In this document: one piece after another, positions 29,815 through 39,904 of the stretch
Numbering within the stretch: the first letter of the stretch is position 1
Layout: each line of letters starts with the position of its first letter
NCBI GenBank assembly: GCA_030433335.1
Contig: JAUILL010000002.1
Location: forward strand, 62,001-126,000
Direction of reading: 5' to 3'
DNA: 64,000 nucleotides
Source: Alphaproteobacteria bacterium
Lineage (GTDB): Bacteria; Pseudomonadota; Alphaproteobacteria; Rhodobacterales; Rhodobacteraceae
Notes under the pieces: model-generated
The model's database searches: none
What the model was told of the DNA's origin: nothing
The model's input: only the letters and a program-made list of their open reading frames with translations
Program-made: the position numbers and the translations under genes

Positions 29815-29967
29815 TTACGCGGCCTCGAAATATTCCGCGTAGTCGGTGTTCGCGGCTTCTTCCTCGAACGCAGTCGGGGCCGGAGCAGCCAACTCGGCTT
29901 CGGGAGTGTAGTAACCGAACATTTGCTCGAGAGCTTCGTCGGCAGGGGAAAGTTTAACTTCCAACAT
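29815..29967 (-). CDS. 50-aa acidic small protein, function unknown
   Basis: MLEVKLSPADEALEQMFGYYTPEAELAAPAPTAFEEEAANTDYAEYFEAA; AGGTG upstream of ATG and terminator 16 bp downstream. Confidence 0.6.
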   Translation of the reverse strand: MLEVKLSPADEALEQMFGYYTPEAELAAPAPTAFEEEAANTDYAEYFEAA

Positions 29968-30088
29968 GTGAGCACCTTTTGAACTAGGTAGCTCCTCCCT
30001 GCCCGTTGATATGATCCTCTTTTTTCCGAAGAACACCCCTACACCTTTGCAGGTGCAGCATATCCTTTAGAACTGTGTCGCAAACGCA

Positions 30089-30122
30089 ACGCGCCGCTAC
30101 CCAGTATTGGGTAACGGCGCGC
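30089..30122 (-). terminator. Strong hairpin downstream of sdhB (possible operon end)
   Basis: CGCGCCG-c-TACCCA-gtat-TGGGTA-a-CGGCGCG; weak T-tract on minus strand. Confidence 0.45.
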
Positions 30123-30145
30123 TAACATTGCTAAACCTGGTATGA

Positions 30146-30925
30146 TCAGTAGGCCCGATCGACCATCATTTTCTTGATCGACGCGATTGCCTTGGCAGGG
30201 TTCAGACCCTTGGGGCAGGTTTTCGCGCAGTTCATGATGGTGTGGCAGCGGTACAGCTTGAAGGGGTCTTCAAGGTTGTCCAGACGCTCGCCAGTCGCCT
30301 CGTCGCGGCTGTCGATCAGCCAGCGGTAGGCGTGCAGCAGCGCTGCTGGCCCAAGGTAACGGTCGCCGTTCCACCAGTAGCTGGGGCAGCTGGTCGAGCA
30401 GCAGGCGCACATCACACACTCATACAGGCCGTCCAGCTTCTCTCGGTCTTCGATCGACTGCTTCCACTCTTTGGCGGGGGTGTTTGTCTTGGTTTCGAGC
30501 CAAGGCATGATGCTGGCGTGCTGCGCGTAGAAGTGCGTCAGGTCGGGGATCAGGTCGCGAACCACGGGCATGTGGGGCAGCGGGTAGATCTTGATGTCGC
30601 CTTTGACTTCGTCAGTGCCATAGATACAGGCCAGCGTGTTAATGCCGTCGATGTTCATGGCGCAAGAACCACAGATGCCTTCGCGGCACGAGCGGCGGAA
30701 GGCCAGCGTGGGGTCCATCTCGTTCTTGATCTTGATCAGAACGTCCAGAATCATCGGACCACAGGTGTCCATATCGACAAAGTAGGTATCGACGCTGGGG
30801 TTTTTGCCGTCATCAGGGTTCCAGCGATATATCTGCACGGTACGCAGGTTCGTCGCGCCCTCGGGCTTGGGCCAGGTTTTGCCTGTGGTGATACGGCTAT
30901 TCTTGGGCAGAGCCAATTCAACCAT
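30146..30925 (-). CDS. sdhB: Succinate dehydrogenase iron-sulfur subunit
   Basis: [54 protein letters not shown]. Confidence 0.98.
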   Translation of the reverse strand: MVELALPKNSRITTGKTWPKPEGATNLRTVQIYRWNPDDGKNPSVDTYFVDMDTCGPMILDVLIKIKNEMDPTLAFRRSCREGICGSCAMNIDGINTLACIYGTDEVKGDIKIYPLPHMPVVRDLIPDLTHFYAQHASIMPWLETKTNTPAKEWKQSIEDREKLDGLYECVMCACCSTSCPSYWWNGDRYLGPAALLHAYRWLIDSRDEATGERLDNLEDPFKLYRCHTIMNCAKTCPKGLNPAKAIASIKKMMVDRAY

Positions 30926-30937
30926 GGGTCTCTCCTC

Positions 30938-31267
30938 TCAGAGAAGCTGTTTCGCGATACAATCATTGGCGCCAGGCGCCTTGATCAGGTCCAGAATGCG
31001 GAGCGTCTGCTGTTCGCCGATCGCCCCACCCGTCTGGGTAAAGTTCGAAATATCCGCGGCGGGGGCTGTCTGGATCACACAAGAGGTGACCACATCAACC
31101 TGCGCCGCAGGAATATAGTTTGCAACCACCGGACGGACAGCCTGATAGGCATCCATCCGGTCAGCCGGTGCAGGGGCCTGCGAGACGGGCGCTTGCGATC
31201 CGCAAGCCGCCAGCCCCAGCAGCAATCCGGCGGGAAGCCCCGCGCGGTATGCCCCTGCAAGACCCAT
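30938..31267 (-). CDS. Putative lipoprotein, located between sdhA and sdhB
   Basis: 109 aa; lipobox LLLGLAAC; TGATG start/stop overlap with sdhA. Confidence 0.75.
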   Translation of the reverse strand: MGLAGAYRAGLPAGLLLGLAACGSQAPVSQAPAPADRMDAYQAVRPVVANYIPAAQVDVVTSCVIQTAPAADISNFTQTGGAIGEQQTLRILDLIKAPGANDCIAKQLL

Positions 31268-33072
31268 CAGAAGGTACGTGCCTTGGGCGCGATCTTCTTG
31301 ATCGAAATGCCGCCCTGCTCTTCGGTAGTGAGCGGGTCGGTGATGATCGGACGGTAGGACAGATCAACCTTGTTGCCATCGACGCGGCTGACGGTGTGCA
31401 CACGCCAGTTTTCGTCGTCGCGCTCCGCATAATCCTCGTGCGCGTGGGCGCCGCGGGATTCGTGACGAGCTTCGGCACCGTAGATGGTGGCCAGCGCGTT
31501 CGGCATCAGGTTGGTCAGTTCCAGCGATTCCATCAGGTCGGTGTTCCAGACCAGGCTGCGGTCGGTGACTTTCAGGTCGCCCATCTTGCCAGCGATCGCG
31601 GTCATGTCCTCGACACCCTGCTTCAGGGTTTCCGCGGTACGGAAGACGGCAGCGTCGCGCTGCATGGTCTTCTGCATTTCCAGACGCAGTTCTGCGGTGG
31701 GGGTGCCACCCTGCGCGTTGCGGATGCTGTCGAACCGATCGAAGCACTTCTCGACCTGAGCCACGTTGGTCGCGGGGATCGCTGCCTCTTTGTCGACGAC
31801 AGCACCGGCGCGGATCGCGGCGGCACGGCCAAAGACCACGAGGTCGATCAGCGAGTTCGAGCCCAGACGGTTCGCACCGTGCACCGAAGCACAGCCCGCT
31901 TCGCCCACAGCCATCAGGCCGGGAACAACCGCAGTCGGGTCTTCGGAGGTCGGGTTCAGCACTTCGCCCCAGTAGTTGGTGGGAATGCCGCCCATGTTGT
32001 AGTGCACGGTCGGAATGACGGGGATCGGCTCTTTGGTGACGTCGACGCCAGCAAAGATACGTGCCGATTCCGAAATACCGGGCAGACGCAGGTGAAGCGC
32101 TTCTGCGGGCAGGTGCGACAGGTTCAGGTGGATGTGGTCGCCTTCGGCGCCAACACCGCGACCTTCGCGGATTTCCATGGTCATACAGCGCGAAACGTAG
32201 TCACGCGGCGCGAGGTCTTTGTAGTTCGGAGCATAACGCTCCATGAACCGCTCGCCTTCGCTGTTGGTCAGGTAACCGCCTTCGCCGCGCGCACCCTCGG
32301 TGATCAGACAGCCTGCGCCGTAGATGCCGGTGGGGTGGAACTGAACGAATTCCATGTCCTGCAGGGCCAGACCCGCGCGAGCCACCATGCCGCCACCGTC
32401 GCCGGTGCAGGTGTGTGCCGAAGTCGCCGAGAAGTAGGCACGGCCGTAACCGCCAGTCGCCAGAACAACCATCTTCGCGTTGAAGACGTGCATGGTGCCG
32501 TCGTCCAGCTTCCAGCAGACAACGCCGGTGCAGACGCCATCGTCGGACATGATCAGATCCAGCGCGAAGTATTCAATGTAGAATTCCGCGTTGTTCTTGA
32601 CCGACTGGCCATACAGGGTGTGCAGGATCGCGTGACCGGTCCGGTCAGCCGCCGCACAGGTACGCTGTACGGGCGGGCCTTCGCCGAACTCGGTGGTGTG
32701 ACCACCAAAGGGACGCTGGTAGATTTTGCCTTCTTCGGTACGGCTGAAGGGCACGCCATAGTGCTCCAGTTCGTACACAGCGGCGGGTGCTTCGCGTGCG
32801 AGGTATTCCATCGCATCGGTGTCACCCAGCCAGTCCGAGCCTTTTACAGTGTCGTACATGTGCCACTGCCAGCTGTCGGGACCCATGTTCCCCAGCGAAG
32901 CAGCGATACCGCCCTGCGCCGCAACAGTGTGCGAGCGGGTCGGGAAAACCTTGGTCACACAAGCGGTGCGCAGGCCCTGTTCGGCCATGCCAAGGGTTGC
33001 ACGAAGGCCAGCGCCACCAGCGCCAACCACCACCACGTCATAATCGTGGGTTTCGTATTCGTATGCAGCCAT
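31267..33072 (-). CDS. sdhA: Succinate dehydrogenase flavoprotein subunit
   Basis: [51 protein letters not shown]. Confidence 0.98.
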   Translation of the reverse strand: MAAYEYETHDYDVVVVGAGGAGLRATLGMAEQGLRTACVTKVFPTRSHTVAAQGGIAASLGNMGPDSWQWHMYDTVKGSDWLGDTDAMEYLAREAPAAVYELEHYGVPFSRTEEGKIYQRPFGGHTTEFGEGPPVQRTCAAADRTGHAILHTLYGQSVKNNAEFYIEYFALDLIMSDDGVCTGVVCWKLDDGTMHVFNAKMVVLATGGYGRAYFSATSAHTCTGDGGGMVARAGLALQDMEFVQFHPTGIYGAGCLITEGARGEGGYLTNSEGERFMERYAPNYKDLAPRDYVSRCMTMEIREGRGVGAEGDHIHLNLSHLPAEALHLRLPGISESARIFAGVDVTKEPIPVIPTVHYNMGGIPTNYWGEVLNPTSEDPTAVVPGLMAVGEAGCASVHGANRLGSNSLIDLVVFGRAAAIRAGAVVDKEAAIPATNVAQVEKCFDRFDSIRNAQGGTPTAELRLEMQKTMQRDAAVFRTAETLKQGVEDMTAIAGKMGDLKVTDRSLVWNTDLMESLELTNLMPNALATIYGAEARHESRGAHAHEDYAERDDENWRVHTVSRVDGNKVDLSYRPIITDPLTTEEQGGISIKKIAPKARTF

Positions 33073-33087
33073 CTGCGCCTCTCTGAC

Positions 33088-33459
33088 TTAAAGTGCGATG
33101 CGGATGATCGAGAAGATGCCGGTTGCCGCAGCGGCGTAGCACAGGCAGTTCATAGCAATGATCGAGTACTGGCCGGCAGCACCGTGAACATAGTCTTCGA
33201 TCAGGACCTGAAAACCGTTCTTAAAGTGCATGAAACCAACACCAAGGGTCAGGATCGCCACGATCGCGGGGAACGGATGCTGGTAGTACGCAACCATTTC
33301 TTCGTAGCTGCTGCCCAGTGCCGGACCAAAGGTGAAAACAAACAAGGGCACAAGGATCAACAGGCCGATCGAGCTGACCTTCATGTTCCAGAAATGTGCG
33401 ACGCCCGACTTTGCCGAGCCCATGCCAGTGGCGCGCTTGCGGGGGGTAAGATATGCCAT
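33088..33459 (-). CDS. sdhD: Succinate dehydrogenase membrane anchor subunit
   Basis: TM protein with LGVGFMHFKNGFQVLIEDYVHG; directly upstream of sdhA. Confidence 0.93.
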   Translation of the reverse strand: MAYLTPRKRATGMGSAKSGVAHFWNMKVSSIGLLILVPLFVFTFGPALGSSYEEMVAYYQHPFPAIVAILTLGVGFMHFKNGFQVLIEDYVHGAAGQYSIIAMNCLCYAAAATGIFSIIRIAL

Positions 33460-33473
33460 CAGACGCTCTCCTC

Positions 33474-33866
33474 TTATGCGACCAGCATGATGATCCAGGT
33501 CAGGACGGTCAGGGCGGCAGACCCGATGACCACGACCCAGCTCAGGCTTTCAGCGGTTTTGATGTCCAGAGCGATGACCTGATCCCAGATCAGGTGACGC
33601 ACGCCGGCAAGCGTGTGGTACCACAGGCCCAGAACGGACAGCGCCATAACCAGATCGCCAAACCAGCTGGTGATCACACCGTTGGCGAATTCATAATATT
33701 CGGGGCCCGACGCGGCCGCCAGAAACCACCAAACGGTCATCAGTGCTGCAACCAGCAGGGCGTTTCCGGTGATACGGGTCAGGATCGACGTAATCGCAGT
33801 AATCGGCAAGCGATAGATCGTCAGGTGCGGTGAGAGCGGGCGGTTGCCCCGATTCACATCAGCCAT
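33474..33866 (-). CDS. sdhC: Succinate dehydrogenase cytochrome b556 subunit
   Basis: NRPLSPHLTIYRLPITAITSILTRITG, YHTLAGVRHLIWD. Confidence 0.96.
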   Translation of the reverse strand: MADVNRGNRPLSPHLTIYRLPITAITSILTRITGNALLVAALMTVWWFLAAASGPEYYEFANGVITSWFGDLVMALSVLGLWYHTLAGVRHLIWDQVIALDIKTAESLSWVVVIGSAALTVLTWIIMLVA

Positions 33867-34006
33867 AAGTCTTCCTTTCGGTTGCGCAGCCGACTCCCAA
33901 GGTGGCCGCGGTGCCTCGGGCAGATTGATAGCCGATTTTCGCGATCTGTCACGGCTCCAACGTGCCGCAGAGCAGCATTTTATCGTGTTTCCGTCATATT
34001 TTTTTG

Positions 34007-34043
34007 AAACGTGATCACACCGACAATAAGTGTGATCACGTTT
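34007..34043. promoter_or_regulatory. Paired GTGATCAC palindromes forming a 14-bp-arm inverted repeat, upstream of sdhC
   Basis: AAACGTGATCACAC-cgacaataa-GTGTGATCACGTTT; GTGATCAC at 34011-34018 and 34032-34039 (21 bp apart). Confidence 0.75.
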
Positions 34044-34048
34044 TAGCG

Positions 34049-35080
34049 TTAACGGGGAATCAGAACCCAGTAGTCCAGATCCAAGAGTACTTCGCTCAGG
34101 TATTTGCCGTTTTCGCCCTTGAGGCTAAACGGTTCGCCGCCCTTGGTCGCGACCAAACGCAGACGCAGAGCGCCAACACCGGGCGCACTGGTTTCGGCCT
34201 TATCCAGCACTTCGGTCCAGCAATTCACGGTATCGCCGGCAAAGCACGGGTTGGCGTGTGCGCCGCCGTTGATACCCGCAATCATCTGCGCGTTGGCGAG
34301 ACCGTTGAACGACAAAGCCCGCGCCATCGAGATTACGTGGCCGCCGTAAATCAGGCGCTTGCCATCCTCGCGGAAGGTCGCGTCGAAGTGCACCTTGGCG
34401 GTGTTCTGCCAGAGGCGGGTGGCCAGCATATGCTCGGCTTCTTCGATGGTGACGCCATCCACGTGGTCGATCTTCTCGCCCACTTCGTAGTCGGCCCAGC
34501 GATGCTCTTCGCCAGCCAAGGTGAAGTCATAGTTGGTGAAATCCAGACCTTCGGGGATCACCAGATCATCGACCGACAGCACCTTTTTCAGATCAGGCAC
34601 AACAGCTTCGGGCGCAGGCGCGGTCACGTCGCGTTTGCGGACCATCACCCAGCGGACATATTCCATGACCACTTCGTCGTTCTGGTTCAGACCTTGGGTC
34701 CGCACGTAAACCACACCGGTCTTGCCGTTCGAGTTTTCTTTGACGCCGATCACTTCGCTGCGCGAGCGCAGGGTGTCGCCCTCATAGACCGGTTTCAGGA
34801 AGCGGCCCTCAGCATAGCCAAGGTTTGCCACCGCATTCAGCGACACGTCAGGGACGGTTTTGCCGAATACGGTGTGGAACGCGATCAGATCATCCATCGG
34901 CGACTTGGGCAGACCGCTGGCCTGCGCAAAGGCGTCCGAGGAATACAGTGCATGACGGGCAGGATAGAGCGCGTGGTACAGCGCCCGCTCCCCGCCCGAG
35001 ACCGTCCGCGGAACCGCGTGGTCAATCACTTGGCCCACTGCATAATCTTCAAAGAAACGTCCCGCGTTGGTCTTGCTCAT
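34049..35080 (-). CDS. mch: MaoC-family mesaconyl-CoA hydratase (2-methylfumaryl-CoA hydratase type)
   Basis: 343 aa; GRFFEDYAVGQVIDHAVPRTVSGGERALYHALYPARHALYSSDAFA; EMC pathway and mcl2 context. Confidence 0.88.
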   Translation of the reverse strand: MSKTNAGRFFEDYAVGQVIDHAVPRTVSGGERALYHALYPARHALYSSDAFAQASGLPKSPMDDLIAFHTVFGKTVPDVSLNAVANLGYAEGRFLKPVYEGDTLRSRSEVIGVKENSNGKTGVVYVRTQGLNQNDEVVMEYVRWVMVRKRDVTAPAPEAVVPDLKKVLSVDDLVIPEGLDFTNYDFTLAGEEHRWADYEVGEKIDHVDGVTIEEAEHMLATRLWQNTAKVHFDATFREDGKRLIYGGHVISMARALSFNGLANAQMIAGINGGAHANPCFAGDTVNCWTEVLDKAETSAPGVGALRLRLVATKGGEPFSLKGENGKYLSEVLLDLDYWVLIPR

Positions 35081-35081
35081 G

Positions 35082-35288
35082 TCATTGCTCTCCGAGTTTC
35101 ATGTCGGGGGTGTACTCACCCTCGATCTCTTTGGTAACCGCCTGACCGCAGCGCATTTTCCCTGCCGCATGATCAAACGCATAAGTCGGGTTGCCATGCA
35201 GTTCCCAGCCCTTGGACAGGGCCAGAGTCACCTTGTGGCAAAAGTCCGAGGTGTCGTCCTCGGTCAAAAAACGATAGATTTTGCTCAT
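35082..35288 (-). CDS. DUF1737 domain protein
   Basis: 68 aa; IYRFLTEDDTSDFCHKVTLALSKGWELHGNPTYAFD. Confidence 0.85.
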   Translation of the reverse strand: MSKIYRFLTEDDTSDFCHKVTLALSKGWELHGNPTYAFDHAAGKMRCGQAVTKEIEGEYTPDMKLGEQ

Positions 35289-35293
35289 CAGTC

Positions 35294-35845
35294 TTATCCT
35301 TGTGGGAAGGGCGAGACGCCCAAGGCCATATGAATGCCAGTGATCACGCCGAACGCAACCAAGGTGATGACCACCAGAAGGATGTCCTTTTTGGCAGAGC
35401 CCTTCTCGGGGCGCTCCCAATCGGGCTCAGCACGGTTGATCAGCATGACCTGCAAACCGGCCCACAGCAGCATGCCGCCAAACAGGATGATCGAGGCCAG
35501 ATCCCCGTTCACAAGCAAATGCGCCACCGCCCAGATTTTCACCGAGATCAGCATCGGGTGACGGGTCCAGCCACGCAGGCGGCCCTTGGTGTGGGCCGTG
35601 CCGAAGACGAACACCGCAACCAGCATTAAGAGGTTGTTCAGGTGCACCGTCCATGCGGGAGGATACCAGACGTTGATAAACGCGGCATTCCGGTAGCCGA
35701 CGATCATCAAGGCAAGGCCCAGAACGATCAGCAGGGTCGACAGGCCTTTAGCTTTCTGCCCCATCTGTTCATGGATGGCGGGTAGAATTCGCTTGTAATA
35801 GTGGCCCCCTGCCCAGAGCAGGAGACCGAGGATCAGGATAAGCAT
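35294..35845 (-). CDS. NnrU family membrane protein
   Basis: TM protein; LRGWTRHPMLISVKIWAVAHLLVNGDLASIILFGGMLLWAG. Confidence 0.87.
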   Translation of the reverse strand: MLILILGLLLWAGGHYYKRILPAIHEQMGQKAKGLSTLLIVLGLALMIVGYRNAAFINVWYPPAWTVHLNNLLMLVAVFVFGTAHTKGRLRGWTRHPMLISVKIWAVAHLLVNGDLASIILFGGMLLWAGLQVMLINRAEPDWERPEKGSAKKDILLVVITLVAFGVITGIHMALGVSPFPQG

Positions 35846-35851
35846 TCTGGC

Positions 35852-36709
35852 TTACTCCGCGGCTAGAGCTTCGATTGCCTCCGCTTGTGCCAGAATTTTC
35901 TTCGCAGTGACAATGTGAAGGTTCTCGACGATCTTGCCATCGACCACCGCAACCCCCTGCCCTTCGGCTTCTGCCTGTTCGAACGCCGCAATCTGGCGTT
36001 TGGCCAGATCAATCTCGGCTTCGGAGGGGGCAAAGGCTTCGTTGCAGATCGCAACCTGCGCAGGGTGAATCAGGGTCTTGCCGTCAAAGCCCATGTCACG
36101 GCCCTGCTCGCATTCGGCCTTCAGACCTTCGTCGTCTTTGAACGCGTTATAGACACCGTCCACAACGATCACGCCATTGGCTTTGGCGGCCAGCAGACAC
36201 AGTTGCAAGCTGGTGATCAGGGGCAAACGATCCGCGCGGAAGCGCATATTCAGCTCTTTGGCCAGATCGTTGGTGCCCATGATAAAACCCTTCAGAGCCG
36301 GATGTTCGGCGATCTCTTCGGCGTGGAGCATGCCTTTGCAGGTCTCCATCATCGCCCAGATGTCCATGCCGGGGACCAGCGCTGCCAGTGCATCCAACTG
36401 CGCGGGACCATCAACCTTGGGCAGCAGCACCGCGTCACAGTTCATGGTCGCAACCGCGCGAGCGTCATCCTCGCCCCATTCGGTGTCCAGACCGTTGATG
36501 CGCACAATCTTCAGACGGTTGCCGTAATCCCCTTCGGCCAGAGCGGTCTTCAGGGTGTCACGGGCGCCGACTTTTTCATCAATCGCCACAGCATCTTCGA
36601 GGTCAAAGATGATCGCGTCGACAGGCAGGGTCTTTGCCTTCTCGAGAGCACGCTCTTTGGAGCCGGGGATGTATAGTACCGAGCGGGTGGGCCGTGTGGT
36701 CGCGTCCAT
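35852..36709 (-). CDS. mcl2: HpcH/HpaI (citrate lyase beta-like) CoA-ester lyase; likely (3S)-malyl-CoA thioesterase
   Basis: 285 aa; RSVLYIPGSKERALEKAKTLPVDAIIFDLEDAVAIDEK, GFDGKTLIHPAQVAICNEAFAPS; short Mcl2-like length and mch linkage. Confidence 0.8.
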   Translation of the reverse strand: MDATTRPTRSVLYIPGSKERALEKAKTLPVDAIIFDLEDAVAIDEKVGARDTLKTALAEGDYGNRLKIVRINGLDTEWGEDDARAVATMNCDAVLLPKVDGPAQLDALAALVPGMDIWAMMETCKGMLHAEEIAEHPALKGFIMGTNDLAKELNMRFRADRLPLITSLQLCLLAAKANGVIVVDGVYNAFKDDEGLKAECEQGRDMGFDGKTLIHPAQVAICNEAFAPSEAEIDLAKRQIAAFEQAEAEGQGVAVVDGKIVENLHIVTAKKILAQAEAIEALAAE

Positions 36710-36796
36710 CGCAAATCTCCTCGCAATAAAGTTGCGTGGATGGATACATTTCCGACCGACTATTTCAAGCTCAATTTTGCCGCAACGCAGAATACT

Positions 36797-37567
36797 TTAG
36801 GACAATGCGTCGATGATCAATTTTGCGCCGGTCAGGGTGAGGGCAACATACGTGAAAATGAAGAAGGGCTTCTCGGGCACAAGGTGATGTGCCTTCACCC
36901 CCAAGTAGACGCCTAGAATGGCAAACGGCGCAAGGAACAAATCCGCGAGAAAGGTCTGCTGAGAAAAGATTCCCAAGGCGAAGTAGGGAATGAACTTCAT
37001 CAGATTGATGGCCCAGAACACGATAATCGTGGTTGCTTGGAAGGTGGTCTTGTCCATGCCCTGACGCAACAAATACACGGCCACCGGCGGTCCGCCCGCG
37101 TGACTGACAAAGCTGGTGAACCCTGCCATGAGTCCCGAAAATGCGCCCCATCCGGCGCCCAAAGGTTCGCCCGAAACTGTTAGCCATCCCTTGGCCCGCG
37201 CAACCGCCCATACAACGAATGCGATAGAGATTCCGCCGATCAGCAAACGGAAAACATCAGGGTCAGCAAGGTCATACAGGAACGCCCCCAGCGCCACACC
37301 GGGCGCCGCGCCGATGATGATCCGCAAGGCATCACGGCCATTCCAGCGCTTCCAATAAGGGCGCAGGGAAAACACATCCATCAGCATCAAAAGCGGCAAC
37401 ATGATCCCCAGCGCGATGCCGGGCTCGAGCAGCAAAGCCAGAATCGAAGCAGAGGCAAACGACGCCCCCGATCCGAACCCCGCCTTTGTAATTCCAGCAA
37501 AAATCACGGCTGGGATCGTGATCGCAAAGAAGACGAGGCTAAAATCGATCACGAAAATTCCTTTCAA
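36797..37567 (-). CDS. Sulfite exporter TauE/SafE family protein
   Basis: ~250 aa multi-TM; TKAGFGSGASFASASILALLLEPGIALGIMLPLL; start uncertain (no ATG at the 5' end). Confidence 0.85.
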   Translation of the reverse strand: MKGIFVIDFSLVFFAITIPAVIFAGITKAGFGSGASFASASILALLLEPGIALGIMLPLLMLMDVFSLRPYWKRWNGRDALRIIIGAAPGVALGAFLYDLADPDVFRLLIGGISIAFVVWAVARAKGWLTVSGEPLGAGWGAFSGLMAGFTSFVSHAGGPPVAVYLLRQGMDKTTFQATTIIVFWAINLMKFIPYFALGIFSQQTFLADLFLAPFAILGVYLGVKAHHLVPEKPFFIFTYVALTLTGAKLIIDALS

Positions 37568-37593
37568 AAAAGCGCATACAAATAGGGCTTTAG

Positions 37594-38676
<1,083 letters not shown>

Positions 38677-38700
38677 TCGCCGCACCGGTTCCGAATTTCG

Positions 38701-38728
38701 AAACGCGCGCCCTCACCGGCGCGCGTTT
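38701..38728. terminator. Bidirectional terminator between mdh and the convergent glycosyltransferase gene
   Basis: AAACGCGCGC-cctcaccg-GCGCGCGTTT perfect 10-bp stem. Confidence 0.8.
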
Positions 38729-38729
38729 G

Positions 38730-39737
38730 TCATTTCAGGCGGTCCAGCAGGCCCCCTGCCCGCTCGCGCAACATGGCGTCGAAACCTTCGACCGAGAGAT
38801 CTGGCATGTAGCCCAGTTGCGCCGCGATCTGATCTGCGGGTTCAAAGGGCGCATCGACGAACATGTCCCGCGCATCAAGCCGTGCCCGCAGGCCACCGTC
38901 CGTGACTTTGAGTCGATTGTGGAACTTCAACAGACCTCCGGGCACCTTTGCCCTGTGCCTCGCCATCAAAACCTGCTCACGCCGGTGACCGCCGAGCATC
39001 CCCTCAATCATGTCACGTGGAAGATGGGCATAGCGCAGCACCTTGAGCATCCAATGCAGCGGCGTCATCCCATCGAAATGCAGAAGCGCCATCTCTGGCA
39101 CGTAATCCCCTTGAAGCCGCCGGTCTTCTTCCCTGGGTGAGTGAATGCCAATCCGCCAGCCCTGCCGTGTCGGCATCAGGGCTTTGCCCGCTGAATGACC
39201 GGTCAGGCCTTTGGTCAGGAAGCGTGTCGAACGCCAGAATGTCTCTTCGTCATTCTGGAGTTTGCCAAGATAGGGCACGCGAAAGCCGCCTTCGAAGATG
39301 GACATCGGAGTCCCTTCGTTCAGATAGGTCCGCTCCCACGGCTGAATGCGCAGAAACCGGTCCTTGCGTGCATATTCCGAAATCAGCTGACTGACGGGCC
39401 TTTCGGGCATCAGGAACTCGTCTGCATCCAAATGGATGATCCAGTCGGCCGCAGTGCGCCGGTACGCATCCGTCGCGTTCACCCCTTGGCGGCGGGTCTG
39501 TCTCCCATCGGCTTTGCGCACGTTCATGCGGGCCCAGTGATCTTCATCACACCGAATGACGTTGACCCCTTCAACCACCATGAGTTGATCGGCCACCGGA
39601 TCTTCGGGATCATCCAGATAGACATGCACCTCTGTCGCCCCAAGGGACAGGTGCCACCCCACATTGGCCATAACCAACGGTGCGGGCTCTTTGACCGTCA
39701 TGACAACGGACCAACTTATGTTAGCGCCGGACGTCAT
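38730..39737 (-). CDS. Glycosyltransferase family 2 protein
   Basis: SVVMTVKEPAPLVMANVGWHLSLGATEVHVYLDDPEDP; ADWIIHLDADEFL; start uncertain. Confidence 0.82.
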   Translation of the reverse strand: MTSGANISWSVVMTVKEPAPLVMANVGWHLSLGATEVHVYLDDPEDPVADQLMVVEGVNVIRCDEDHWARMNVRKADGRQTRRQGVNATDAYRRTAADWIIHLDADEFLMPERPVSQLISEYARKDRFLRIQPWERTYLNEGTPMSIFEGGFRVPYLGKLQNDEETFWRSTRFLTKGLTGHSAGKALMPTRQGWRIGIHSPREEDRRLQGDYVPEMALLHFDGMTPLHWMLKVLRYAHLPRDMIEGMLGGHRREQVLMARHRAKVPGGLLKFHNRLKVTDGGLRARLDARDMFVDAPFEPADQIAAQLGYMPDLSVEGFDAMLRERAGGLLDRLK

Positions 39738-39765
39738 GCGAATCTTTGTGCAACACCACAAACAC

Positions 39766-39798
39766 TTGTGATCACACGCTCAAAAGCTGTGATCACAA
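39766..39798. promoter_or_regulatory. Paired GTGATCAC palindromes upstream of sucC
   Basis: TTGTGATCACA (39766-39776) and TGTGATCACAA (39788-39798); GTGATCAC cores 39768-39775 and 39789-39796 are 21 bp apart, as at sdhC. Confidence 0.8.
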
Positions 39799-39904
39799 AA
39801 GGCAGAAATATGCCGATTTTCAAGCCTATCACGCAAAAACTCCTTAATACGCTCATCGCTTGGGCGTATATGTACACCGAATTTCAGCAAGATGGGACAG
39901 GTCC

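Noticed and set aside
31120-33582. 820-aa plus-strand ORF opposite sdhA/sdhD
   Set aside because: Antisense to well-supported sdh genes; composition is that of a reverse-frame ORF in GC-rich DNA and shows no domain motif.
34007-34043. Interpretation of the sdh upstream palindrome purely as the mch terminator
   Set aside because: The stem is not GC-rich, lacks a downstream T-tract on the mch strand, and the same 21-bp-spaced cores occur upstream of sucC where no terminator is expected.
36797-37567. Second TauE/SafE gene as part of a sulfonate/taurine system
   Set aside because: No sulfonate catabolic genes nearby; two generic TauE-type permeases alone do not support a pathway.
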